DNA of 64,000 nucleotides from contig NC_060259.1 of assembly GCF_921293095.1 (NCBI RefSeq), forward strand, positions 42,823,812-42,887,811, in the 5' to 3' direction. The notes beneath the pieces are model-generated. The model was given only the letters and a program-made list of their open reading frames with translations, did not search any database and had not been told where the DNA came from. This DNA comes from Ischnura elegans. Taxonomy: Eukaryota; Arthropoda; Insecta; Odonata; Coenagrionidae. This document shows, piece by piece, positions 10,549-21,736 of the stretch (positions are counted from its first letter, which is position 1; each line of letters begins with the position of its first letter). Made by a program: the position numbers and the translations under genes.

Positions 10549-11697
10549 CATCGCCCATTGGCAGGTCCCATACATCAAAGTCGTCTCCACCTCACTCTGC
10601 CCAAGGCCTCCTCTTTGGTTCCCTTATACCTTCTTCCTAACCTCACTGCGTCTGTCATCTTCAGCCTTCTTCTTCCTCTCCTCTTTTCTCCTTCCACCGT
10701 TCCCTCGACTGCAGCATTCAAAATCCCCTCCCCTCTCAAAACATGCCCTGTCTAATCCCTTTTGTCTTCATTAAAATTCTCAGTAATGTTCTTTCCTCTC
10801 CAACTCTTTCCCGCACCTCCTCATTTATGAACAGATCAGTAACCATTTACATGTCATCTCGCAAAAAGGACTATTTACGTTATCCTACTCCACGTACAAC
10901 TACCTACCAGAAATCATTTCTAGTAACGGCATCTAAATTTTGGAATTCTCTCCCTGAGGATCTAAAACAGAAGGGCTCCAACCATGCATTTAAATATAAA
11001 TTATACATGGCTTTACTCAATGGAGAGCGAAAATAAACTCCTACATAAAACACAGCCAACATATTCCGTGTGTTGTCAAATTTCATTCCTTGTTTACATG
11101 TCATTTCTTTATTATTTGTGTATCAAACAACTTTATTGTTATTACTTGATATTTTCATGAGCTTTGTGCTTTTGATGTGTCAATTATTGTAAATTGTGTT
11201 TTGCTCCAAGGGTATATCCAGAGCATGAATAAATATATATTCTATTCTACTCTCATTCCTCACTTAATCCACCCACTTCACTTTCTCCAGCCTTTTCCAC
11301 ACCCCATTTCAAAAGCATTTATCCTTTCCCTATCTCTTCTTCCCAATTTCTATGTTTCACATCCCTATAACAAAGCACTCCACACCTAGCATTTCACCAT
11401 TCTCTTCCTCAGCCCCAAGTTCATGCTGCTACAGAATACCTCTTTCTTCTCATTAAATGCTACCTTTCACATAGCTATCCTTGTCTTTATCCCTGTTTTA
11501 CTCCTCCAGTCTTCAGTCAGCACGCTTCCTAAATATCTATACCTCTTAACTTGCTATATCTTTTCCCCATTGATCAAAATATTCCCATTTCCACCATCAT
11601 ATATTCTCATAACTTTTGTTTTCACAACATTTACTTCCATTCTATGGTCTTCTAGTTACTTTTTCTATTCTATTTCTATCAATTTTCGCCCCCTGAG
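10549..11697 (-). pseudogene. RTE-type LINE reverse transcriptase remnant, interrupted by another LINE
   Basis: Read on the minus strand, 11697 to 11252 gives a long near-continuous match to the C-terminal half of an RTE-type ORF. Blocks seen include VKTKVMRI, INGEKI, YRYLGSVLTED, a KKEVFCSSMNLGLRKRMVKC segment, VWSALL, GCET and INAFEMGCGKGW. Reading resumes at 10825 with NEEVRERVGEERTLLRIL and ends with a basic tail (KRRGRRRLKM) and EEALGRVRWRRL before a stop near 10549. There are several in-frame stops (often at positions expected to be Trp or Arg) and at least one frameshift, so it is dead. The split at 10826-11251 is a nested insertion. Family placement is by motif recognition. Confidence 0.85.
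10826..11251 (+). mobile_element. 5'-truncated LINE inserted into the RTE remnant
   Basis: A 426-bp insertion flanked by CTCATT on both sides (10820-10825 and 11252-11257) interrupts the minus-strand RTE reading frame exactly. It carries the tail of a reverse-transcriptase ORF (10827-11036, 69 codons and a stop). Typical C-terminal blocks are TPRTTTYQKSF, ASKFWNSLPEDLK and FKYKLYMALL. About 215 bp of AT-rich 3' UTR follow, ending in an AATAAATATATATTC-like tail. The layout is that of a 3'-end-only insertion by target-primed reverse transcription. The clade (CR1/L2/Jockey-like) is uncertain. Confidence 0.85.
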
Positions 11698-11699
11698 TT

Positions 11700-14600
11700 G
11701 GTCTCTTCGCGAAAAGCCAGTGAGCGTCGGGCTAGGAACGCATTGAGGATATATCCGCGAGGGTGCTTCGTATTCCCGTCTTCAGCGATATTTTTTATCC
11801 CTCTCTCAGCCGCCACCCTCGGAAAGTAAGGAATGCACCGGAAACATCGCACCAGATGTTTTCATGCGTGCTCTTTCTTTCAGGCATCGAGTTACCATTT
11901 TGGCGGGGAAAATCGGCTGAATGAGACTTATCTCAACTCCAATAGGCAGAAAATTCCCACGAAGAGCCTTGCGAAAGTTCAAGCAGAACATTTGATTCAT
12001 GATGACCAGTCAGTTCGTTGATTCTAAAAATGGGCCCTTATTTATTCACAAAGTTTAAGTAGAAAAGTATGACTTGGTTTTACTGGAATTGTTTTCTTTC
12101 CTTAGCAATAAAAAAACTTAAACTTTTTGGGACTTGTGAAGTATTTAATCGCGATTTTTGAAGTGCATCAAATTTTTGAGACTTTTCTGAGGTATTCTAC
12201 ATAAATATTTTAATATTAGCGTTAAAAAATGAGAATTAAAATTAACTATGAATGGAAACCTGAGATAGGGTGTAGATGGGAGAAATGAAAAAATATTGAG
12301 CATCATGCCCATCATTGACGGTATTGCGTTCCTTTGAAATTTCTTGCTCATAAAAATTATTCATTTTTATCCGTGTTTTTTACTTTATTAACGGAGTGTA
12401 GAGGCACAAAGTAGGCTGAAATTATCTGAAAACTTTCCAACTCGAAATTCATGAAAATGCATTCAACTTTACCCATGATTCATGCCAGTTACTTTTCATA
12501 TCATTTCCTCTTAGCATGGTGGTATTCCTTTTTAACTATCATTTTCTCGCCCATTAAATATCAACTTTTTTCTTACATTTTTCCACTGAGAATGATGTGG
12601 CCGAAAAATCTTCATCTGGTTGAAGTGTTGATTTTGTCAAAACTGTTATTGAATTTCCAACGAAAAATAAAAGCAATGCTTTCTCTCAGATTCTTTAAAG
12701 ATAGTTCTAGCATTGTGCAATGACGTAAGTATATCTATATTTTACTGGCGCTCGTCTTGTCGACGCGGAATTCAGCTGGTTAAGTGGTAGCATGGGTCAG
12801 TGGTAGCAGTCATTACATTGTGTTACATTAAATCATAGAGAGAAAAATGAAATGAACATAAGTCGGATATAGTCTAAATTGGAGGCCCAGTAGTAGAATA
12901 CGAAGGCCATTATGAGCGCTAAGTCACTGGCTCTCAAGTAAATCCGTTGAGTACCCTGAATTTCCCATGAATGGCGCCGGGAACTTGGATTGAAAAACCA
13001 TTGATTTTTTCCTCAAGAATATAAACATATTTGATCTAATTCCTCTAAACCTATCCAAGATAAATTGCTATTTTTTTACCAATTTAGCTGCTTCAAACTG
13101 TAGACAGAAAACACTATAAGGTCCTAACCTGAAAACAATTCAACTACATGGCAATACTTATTTTGAATACAGTGGATTTGATTTTTTCTATGCCTATAAC
13201 CTTTAAGAAAAATAATATTGAAAAGAATATGAACTCCTGCTTTGTAGTTGATAAGATGAAATTTTTCATGTACAACTGAAATGATAAAAATAACTAAACG
13301 TGACCACAAAACATAGATATGTAAAGCTTTACCGTAGTTTTACCACAATAATCTATTAAACCGGCCACGAGGAACAAATAATAAGACATATTATATTCTT
13401 CTGACAATACACACCAAAAATCTTTAGTACTGCTTAAAGTAGCAATTTATTGCGGCTCTTTTTATGCATTTTTATTATGCCAGTGTTATGCTTAAAGCTT
13501 TCAGAATAAATATTTATTCAGGTAATTGTATTTCCTATCTATTCATTGAGCTGCTACCCTGAATCTTTAAGGTAACCAAAGTATGCAATAAAAACCTGTT
13601 TAATTCTTCTCTTCACCGAGGAATCGAAGGAAATGCGGAGATTAATGATATGAATAAAAACACCATGGATATTCACAATAAGACATAGAAAATTTTCTAG
13701 CTTTATCCTTCACTCGAAGGACGTTGTTATGCGCTAAGATATTGAAGCACGGTTACAAAGCAACCTTACTGTCACTTATGAATAAATTATTGTGTACATC
13801 AACACTTGAGTATTCTATGGGTTCATATCAACCTACTTGTTGTTATTTATATAATCTATAACCGTAAAGTGAATAAAAATGGATTTTCAGAGGACTTCGA
13901 TACGTATCCAATACACCAAAGATGAGCGTATAATTGACATTATCCGGGTGTTGTAATTGGATAAAAGAGAGATCACGGCCTACGAATCAAGCTGAATGAC
14001 TTACGGGAAGGTAAACTGACTTGCGGAGTGAAGCTATTAGTGGATACTCTTCAATTAAAGAATTTAATTAAAGAGACGGTCTTTAATAGACCTTGATTCC
14101 GAAGCATTAAAACTGTTTAGGCGACAAATACAAGGCGAAACGAAAAACGTAATCAATGAACACATGCTTGTGAGCCGAAGAATTATTATGTTGAATATCG
14201 TAAGGAAATAAATGGCATTCCACGCTTAAAGCTATCTTAATTTTCTGTGTACTGGACAAAACCTTTAGGCGATTGTGTTATTGGTATTCTTTAGGAAAAT
14301 TATCAATTATATCAATCTCCAAGTTGGTGTCAGAGAAATAAAATTAAAAGTAGTGACGGCATTTTCAGGATATCTTTGTCGTATCAAGGAGTTAAGTCTC
14401 ACGTCAATTGATACAGAAGGGTTCATTGCTCTCATTGTCCAAAATGAACAAACCGATCTGGATGAAGACATTTTTAATAATATCGTTATTTGGGTTTCAA
14501 ATATAGGTTTTTCCGTTTTGAATGGTGATTTAAATACCAGCATCTTATTCCCTATTTTAAGCTCTTTATTTTGCCGCATTTTTCTATAAGCATTGATTTT

Positions 14601-15335
14601 AAATAGCTGTTATTAGCCCATTCAATGCAGGTTGCATGAATTGCCCGACAGAATTAAAGGTTACGGCATGTATTTCTAATTTTTTTATCTGCTAACTCAA
14701 GGAGTAATCAACTGAAATGTTTTACTCTAATGTCGGATTAAGAGGGTATCAATAAATACGGGAAATGCATGGAGCATAGGGGAAATGAAAATGACCCAGG
14801 AAGACGCGAGATATATAAGGTAAATCAACATAACGTCCGGGAAGCGGCGTCAGTCCCAATTAAAAATTGAACCAGACATGAAAACTGTATCATAATAAAT
14901 CTGCTCACTATTATATTATTTTTTTATGAATAAAGAGCCTGAACGAGGTTTTGCGTGCGTAGAATCTTTTCGCCCTAGAACTAAGTCGCAAGACGCGCAG
15001 GCTGAGATGAATACTGAAGAGGCATTTGGTGCGGACGAACAACGCTTCCATAAAGTGCGGATATTCCGCTGACGAGGTAATGTATATTGCAGTAAAGGTG
15101 TTTATTTTGGCCTGTTCGAGGGTATAAATCGCATTTATCATTTTATAATTAGTCTTGCCAAATTAGTTATTCCGTCTGGCATACAAGGGATAGGTTTTCT
15201 GCCATAAATAAATACGGAAAGATGAATAAGATATTTCGTAGGGAAGCTAAATCTGCGCTAACAGCGTCTCATTGAAAATTTTCTGTAAATTATGCATTAA
15301 CTAAACTAAAAATATAAATAACATCACTAAAATGA
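11700..15335. other. AT-rich intergenic DNA, no gene recognised
   Basis: No recognisable domain on either strand. An open frame at 14275-14589 (104 codons, plus) overlaps a 90-codon frame on the other strand and looks like chance. A tRNA-A-box-like string, GGTCAGTGGTAGCA, near 12796 lacks a partner B box. Confidence 0.55.
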
Positions 15336-15337
15336 TA

Positions 15338-15950
15338 TCTCCAGATGGATAAAAAGCTGACATGGGCATCACATATCCGATCATCAACCCAGAAAGAACC
15401 AGGAGTCTTCGTAGCATTATAGGCATTGCTGAATTCCACATCTACGCTACCGCTAAAAACCAAACTCCTATATAATTCGACAATCAAACCTCAGCTTTTG
15501 AATGCCTCACCTTTACGCACTTAACGCCGCTTCAAACCACGTTTAAAAAATCCAAATCACCGAAAATAAAATCATAGGTACACCTCGGTTTGTGAGCAAT
15601 AAACGCGTCACGACGGATCTAAAAATAACGCCGATTCTTACATTTCTGAAACATACACTAATCAAATTTCCTCCATCTTCCGACAAAACTAATAATGAGC
15701 TCTTAATAAATTCATGGGACTACCCGAAAAACCCAAGCACAAACCGCCATAGTGTGCCTTAAACCTCTCTCACATACCTATCTCTAATTAACCCCCACCC
15801 TCCACCAAACCTTACAGCAATACTATGACAATATAAAGTGAACCAACTACTCTTGAATCCAAAAGTTTTAAAAACTCCCAGGAGACAGCCATCTGGCTGG
15901 GACCCGAGGAATAAAAAGCAGAGACACTTAGTGGATGGATGGATGAAATT
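15338..15950 (+). pseudogene. Jockey-clade LINE reverse transcriptase remnant with 3' UTR
   Basis: Read on the plus strand from 15338, the translation gives MDKKLTWASHIRSSTQKEP, FVAL*ALLNS, LPLKTKLLYNSTIKPQLLNA, then after a frame change ASNHV*KIQITENKIIGTPR and VTTDLKITPILTF. These blocks correspond in order to the Jockey-type region LDxKLTWxxHI..., LNxxS.L..K..LY...I.P.L.Y, QN...R...NAP.FV and DL.IP...EF, downstream of the YADD catalytic box. At least two stops and one frameshift are present. The 3' part (15760-15950) ends near a (TGGA)n tract at 15934-15946, a common LINE tail. It is 5' truncated and non-functional. Confidence 0.85.
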
Positions 15951-15954
15951 ATAT

Positions 15955-16780
15955 CTTTCATTTTGTATTCTCAATACTTAATTGCCTTCATTTTACAATC
16001 TTCTATATTATTTGTATTGTATAGATACCTTTTTCTCAACTTATACGCAACCAAACTCTACAAATGAAGTACCAAAATGCACAGAATTTATCAGAGAACA
16101 TGCGACGGCATATATTACTTCATAAATATTGCTTCTGTTTCCTAAAATTGGTTTTTAAATAATTAAAAAAAACAAAAAAACGGTAAATATTCCTGACGTT
16201 AACGGCGCACAAACTGATACAATTGTTCATTTGCAATAATATCTCGCATTTTTAAAATAACTTTTATCAAAATGCGGCTGATTCCACACTCAAGTCTCCT
16301 GTTGATACGTAAGTATGAGTCATCATGTGCGTTTAACAGAGGATAGTGTAATCACTTCCAATGTTGTGTTTAAAGAGGTCCTCTGACCTCAATTTGTACA
16401 TGAACATTCCAATTAAATTTGTGCATTAGACCCTGCCTTTTTTCTACATTTTAAAATTAGAAAGGCGCCTATCCCTCTGTTGACCTGCATTGAAAAGAGC
16501 GTGGGAAGCCCGCTGGGAGAGGGCGCAGCACGCTCCTATGGTAATATTTTTCTACGCCAGCGTTCTTGTCGCAGATCATAGGTGTCCGCTAAAAACTCTG
16601 CACCAGTGGCCAAAAGCAATCCACGCCTATGTAAATCCTGCATCGTAGTGCTTCCAATAAATGATAACGGATTAGCTCCGAGGTTTGCAATAAAACAAAC
16701 GGATAATATCATAAATGGTTCGTTACATTCCTTCTAGCATTGGAAAATCCTTCTCAACACTAATTTTGATGTACGTGGGA
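15955..16780. other. Intergenic DNA, nothing recognised
   Basis: AT-rich. No open frame above 60 codons with recognisable content and no repeat matched elsewhere in the window. Confidence 0.5.
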
Positions 16781-16785
16781 ATTTA

Positions 16786-16840
16786 GTTAGGACAATGTTG
16801 TCTGAATGTTGTTGGGATATTTATTGCTGCTTGGGGACGG
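16786..16840 (+). repeat. Fragment of repeat family R1
   Basis: ACAATGTTGTCTGAATGTTG followed by GGGATATTTATTGCTGCTTGGGG matches the terminal part of R1 copies at about 557-598 and 24045-24100 (inverted). Confidence 0.75.
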
Positions 16841-16849
16841 ATATTTTCA

Positions 16850-17470
16850 CGGCATTGAAAGGGTTGAAAGTGGCGCTAGACCGGGAAATCCCAGTCACGT
16901 AATACTCCTAGGAAGGGTGGCAATGAATGAGGCTCAACGCCGGCCTCCATTCGCGGCCACCCCCTGACAGAGACGAGCCAAGGACGAAGGTGGTGCTCTT
17001 GATCGATCTAGGCTTGTTTGACGTCTCGCCACGGTTGCCGTCCGTCCGTGGAAGCGTTTGCCGTGATGGGGAGAGCGTGCAGGCCGCAGAGCTGGACCAG
17101 ACACGGCCACCTAGTGAAACCCGGCTCCCATTAAGAAAGGGTTCACTGGGTGAGAGGCAGACTTCCCCGCCTCCCGGCGGAGGCTCCGAAAGCGAGAGTT
17201 TGGGTGGGTCGGAGGCTGAGGGGCGGGGGTGTTGAGGAGTGGGTGGTCTGCGTCGCCCCGTCATGTCTGCGCAAAGTCGACGCCGCGGAAGAAGCGTCGT
17301 CTTCGGCCGGGGGATGAATGGACCTCGGGGTCACAATGCACACCTTCATAGCCCATTCATTCGGCCGGGTGCGATCGAAACTTGGTAGACGGCTTGCGCC
17401 CTATACGTCCTCGTTGTACCCTCGAGGGTGATTGGCAGAGGGTGTTTCCATCAGCAGGCTCTTTGCTATG
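16850..17470. other. GC- and CpG-rich block
   Basis: Markedly GC-rich with many CpG dinucleotides between AT-rich flanks. Open frames of about 100-118 codons occur on both strands over the same bases (16927-17235 plus, 16908-17264 minus). Neither has a domain, so they are likely composition artefacts. Candidate CpG island or cis-regulatory block. Confidence 0.4.
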
Positions 17471-17511
17471 CGTACGCTTGATTTGAATTAAAATACAGAA
17501 TGTAGATTAAA

Positions 17512-17980
17512 ATGAGTTCATTTAATCTCATTTCAAATAAAAAACTGCTAGCTACATGATTTGTGGTTATAAATTATACCTCCTTTAAGTTGTAATCGAT
17601 TCTCACTTGTGTTGGGACTATCTGGACACTATGTAGATGCACATGAGAGTGATCTCTTGTAATGGGGATGGGCTGGAGAGAAACTTGGCCTAGGGATTAG
17701 CCCGATCTTTAGGAAAAGTTTCGAGGAGTCCGAGGAGTCCGAGGAGTCTTATCGTTTTGACCAATGAACGGAAGTCCTCCAAGAAGCATCTCAGGAGACT
17801 TTAATTACTTTTGTCTTCCATGATTTATGGTTATACATTATAGCTGCTTTAAGTAGTAATCGATGCTCACTTGTGCAGGGACTATCTTAGCATTAACGGT
17901 GAGAATAACAATGCTTTATCGGCTTTATTGCAATAAAATGAGTTATTTTAATCTCATTTCAAACCAAAAGATGCTAGCTC
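17512..17980 (+). repeat. Diverged local duplication and 9-bp tandem repeat
   Basis: ATGATTTGTGGTTATAAATT through AATCGATTCTCACTTGTG (about 17553-17610) recurs at about 17819-17875. AATGAGTTCATTTAATCTCA with CTGCTAGCT (about 17510-17553) recurs at about 17937-17975. Between them, GAGGAGTCC is repeated three times at about 17724-17750. No gene seen. Confidence 0.7.
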
Positions 17981-17984
17981 CATT

Positions 17985-19555
17985 AACTCACGATTACTTC
18001 AGCCGAAAGGCTAATTTTATTCCCTCCCTGCCCTCTGCTAAATATCATCTTGCTTTAAGTCTGTTATATCCAATTATTTTCCAGACTATGAAACTGATTG
18101 GAACACTTCACCCTCCGTTTTGGATAAATTGAAATAATTCGACACTTTTAAATAAAATCAAATGTTATAATTAACTGCTATCCTAGTTTGATTATTAATG
18201 AGCTCCTCTATATTATTCACGATATAATCCTGCTGAAAAAATTACGAAAAAAATCGAGACTGCAATTATTCATATTTCTGGTAAATGTCTATTTATTACA
18301 ATTATTACTGTTACAATAATCGCAATTGCTACGTCAAAATTACCAATTTAGGTGTTATGGATATTTGCCTTTGTTGTGTCTTCCCTCAAAGTAGTTCAAA
18401 TAAGTATAAAATAAGTGAGCGTTATTTGAAAATAATTGTCCTCCGCCGAGTGCGTCTTTCCTTGCACTACTGACAGCAACTGGATGTGGGAAAAGCATAA
18501 ATCCTGCTACGCGATGGCGGTCTCATCATTCCCCACCTCCCCCAAGCCAAGCATCAAGAGAAACTCGTCATCTAACTACATTTAAATGGGAAAGTAGAAA
18601 CGGTTGAAACGTACATCTATTTACTAAACCTAACTCAGATCCTGATAAACCATAAATTGAGTTACGTCGGTCAAAATGTTTCACTGTCATTTATTCAATT
18701 AAACCAAAGTCAGCCCACAGTTGTGCCCTCTTGGATCCACGCTAAGACGAGTCAATATTTGCGTGAGTCACATAAAAATTATTTTAAATGCAAGGTTACA
18801 ACGTCCTCATCGCCCCCAAAAATCAGTATTCGATGCGTACATAACCGGTTTCACGTGGTATGCGCTGATCATTGGTGTGTAAAGAAGGTTGCCTGAGAAG
18901 AAAGCAATATTGATCATTAAAAGAAGGGTTACTTTCAGACAGATGGATCATTCGTTAAGAGCAAGAAAAGAGGCCAGCATAGCAGATGCAGGTGCGAATT
19001 TTGGCAATGGTAGATCAAGGATGAATTATGACCTATAACTTGGCGATCCGTGGATGGCACTTCAAGCGATTCCACAAGCGACGCGTATTACTGGCACAAA
19101 AAATGTTAAAAATCGGGAAAAGTCAAGAAAAGATAATTTAATTTTAGTGTAACTCGTTGTCTTGGGCGTGACTTACTGGAATCGACTTAGCGTAATGAAA
19201 TGTAAAAAACTTAATAATTCCAAATAAATTTAATATTGTACGTTTAATACTGTTTCAATGTAGCACGTCATCATCTGGTATATCATCAGGTATATTCCCA
19301 TATGTACCCAATAAGGTAATTCCAGGGTAATTATCTTTATTGGTACACGGTTTCATTAGTCATTCATTTAAATGCTGGTTCTAATTTTCTGACGCCACCA
19401 AAACCCGTGAAGATGACTCTCGAGTCATACCCTTAAAATAGCAGTAGTTACGGCAGGTCATTGGAATATTAAGAGGTCGATATTTAATGGATTGCATCTG
19501 GTGATGATGACGTGCCAGTACAATTCATTGTGTTCATTGTAGTTAAACAACTAAA
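17985..19555. other. Intergenic DNA, nothing recognised
   Basis: AT-rich, with short open frames only. The region 18620-18900 has slightly higher complexity, but no domain was recognised in either strand. Confidence 0.5.
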
Positions 19556-19559
19556 ATAA

Positions 19560-20022
19560 AAACTTGAATATCCGTATAATATCCATGTTGATCCAATTAA
19601 AGTTGCATGGATATCTCTCAAATATCCAAAGGACCCGCCAAAGAACATAACAGGGATGTCCAACAGTGGGCATGGAGGTCCATATTACAAAATCTCTTAG
19701 ATATCTTCTCATCTAATGAATAGATAATGGGTGTGCTTATAACGGTTTTTGGTAATCCCAAGACATGTAGACAAAACATGTGTGCTCTTCAATTCTATAC
19801 AGAATACATGCTACTAATAGATACTATGTGGTATAAGAATTTTTCAATATCAAGGAGATTACTACTTGGATATCTATATAATGTTATTTTTACAACTCGT
19901 CGTGGGTGTTACAAGTAGAATATCGATGTAACGTTGCCAAAATAACCATCGCGTAATAGCATCGTGCCTTGGATATCTCAGCCTTGTATAGATATCCGAT
20001 GGATATCGTATGCTGCTTGGGT
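19560..20022 (-). repeat. Repeat family R1, near-complete copy
   Basis: Aligns with 24080-24777 after removing the nested MITE there. Shared strings include GGACCCGCCAAAGA, GGCATGGAGGTCCATAT, TTTTTGGTAATCCCAA, ACATGTAGA, TATCTATATAATGTTATTTT, ACTCGTCGTGG and the end GATGGATATCGTATGCTGCT. The subterminal regions are studded with GATATCC/GGATATC motifs, as in many non-autonomous DNA transposons with subterminal transposase sites. The first 75 bp or so of one end are missing. Confidence 0.75.
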
Positions 20023-20189
20023 ACTGATAGAACGAGATACTCGCGACAAAAAAGTTAAAGCGGATGCTGGGATTCCGAGAGTCAAGATACAGTTTAAGCA
20101 GCACGTTATTCATAGAGCGGAAGTGGATGCACAGCTACAGCGGAAGGCACATGGCACAATGGACAGATCGCAGTACTTTTTTTACGACG

Positions 20190-21156
20190 CACAGTGGGCT
20201 GAAATCGAAAAAAGCTGGACAAAACCTCGAAAGTGGTTTTTTTGAGTATGGAAGTTGAAACTTTGCACAGTTGTTGCCAACACATTAGTGCATTTTTTGA
20301 CGCAAAATATTTTTCTTAGGCTATTTTTTTATATAAAATACATAGCCTCAAAGTTGAACAAATTTGGCGCAAATTGCCCGATTTGAATTATTTTCGAATT
20401 TCAGCAAGTATAAACTAATGTCACACCTTTAGTAGTAATTCAATAGCAACAAAAATTTATAAAATTGTTAAACGGTTTGTTATCATCGATTACCATCAAC
20501 TTTCACGACTAAGTTGTTGTATTTGTGACCAATACGATACAAAATGGCGGACCCTGTTTTTCGTCGAATTTTTGTGTTTATGTAGGATTTTAAAAAAAGG
20601 ATCACCGAGTTACCTCGAGATATTTGCACCACATATACAACAAAGTATATAGATTATGATAATCGGAAGTACAGCTGCGACCACCTGCGACGCCGAAATT
20701 AAGATCGATTTTTCGAACGTGCGGCACCGCCCGGAGCTGGCTGCTGGCCACGGGAATTGCCGTACTCGACGGATGTTGGATAGTAAATCATTTTAAGCAA
20801 ATTTATTGAATAAACGCTATGATATATTTTTACTACATTTATTTTCCTTATGTTGTAACCTGTTTTATTTACTGTCTTGTAATATTTATCGTCATTGCAG
20901 TACAAAATGGCGGGCGCTAATTTCAGTAACATTTTTGCCCGTGTGTGGCTGTATAAAAAGGAGGACACCGAGTTGCTCTCAGATATTTACATCGTAATTG
21001 CATCAAGCCGTTTAGAGTCTTCATCCACGGAAATAATCTGCGACCGTTAGCAACAAACTAAATAAAATCGATGTTTTTACCGTGCCGCGCAGTCCGCGGC
21101 TGCTCCCTGGGCTCATGGAATGTCGTGACGCAGCGTACATTATAAAGCGCTATGAA
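20190..21156 (+). repeat. Left arm of the Transib-like element
   Basis: The arm contains its own diverged internal direct repeat. A unit with ACAAAATGGCGG, AAAAGGATCACCGAGTTAC and GATATTTGCA (about 20535-20640) recurs about 360 bp further in as ACAAAATGGCGG, AAAAGGAGGACACCGAGTTG and GATATTTACA (about 20902-20990). An 89-codon open frame on the minus strand (20699-20968) has a mirror copy in the other arm. It shows no domain and is probably incidental. Confidence 0.85.
20950..20980 (+). promoter_or_regulatory. Candidate TATA/initiator core promoter inside the left arm
   Basis: TATAAAAA (20950-20957) is followed 29 nt downstream by CTCAGATA, close to the arthropod initiator TCAKTY. It points inward to the element centre. 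The mirror copy in the right arm (TATA at 21938-21945 on the minus strand) also points inward. Confidence 0.35.
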
Positions 21157-21736
21157 TGCAAAGCCCTTGCTGAGGATGTATTTAATGTTATCATTAACTG
21201 TATAGGCTTTTAGGCTTCTTTCTCAGTCCTTCCATTTTGATAAAAGGTTATCAATGAATATTTAAATGAACCCTATGTACATGTAATATCATCACTCCGA
21301 GGCTGCAGGATTTCTGGGTCATCGTCATTTAGTAATAGTAAATACCTCACTTCTATCGGCATTTCTTTGTAATTAGAGGTGAGGCGTTGGATATTACTGG
21401 ATCCGAGGCCAGGAGGAGCCGACGAAATAAGTCATCGTTGGTAGATATTCTTGAGTGCTTCCTGCTAAAGCTTTCTCGATATTTTCTGCTATCTTTATTG
21501 CGTGCTTGTAATAGATACTTAGGATAATAGAGACGTTTTACCCATCCAAGGGGTAATGCACGAGCGGAGTTGTCAGAGTTTTAAGTCAGCAAGTTTGCAT
21601 TCGGGAATTTGGTAAATAGTCACTAGTCAGTAAAAATGGATAGAGGAATGAATTCATTTACCTAAAGTGACAACAAACCAACTTGAAATGAAATAGTAAT
21701 AATTATGTTGGAATAAAACATATCCACAGCAAAGAC
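21157..21736. other. Central spacer of the Transib-like element
   Basis: Unique sequence of 580 bp between the two arms, with no open frame of note and no transposase motif. It would form the loop of an RNA hairpin if the whole element were transcribed. Confidence 0.6.

Noticed and set aside
12770-12810. tRNA-Gly-like 5' half (GGTCAGTGGTAGCA)
   Set aside because: No B box or 3' half downstream; treated as coincidence or debris.
20699-20968. 89-codon frame mirrored in both arms of the Transib-like element
   Set aside because: The duplication is explained by the inverted repeat. There is no domain, and a 63-codon frame lies on the opposite strand over the same bases.
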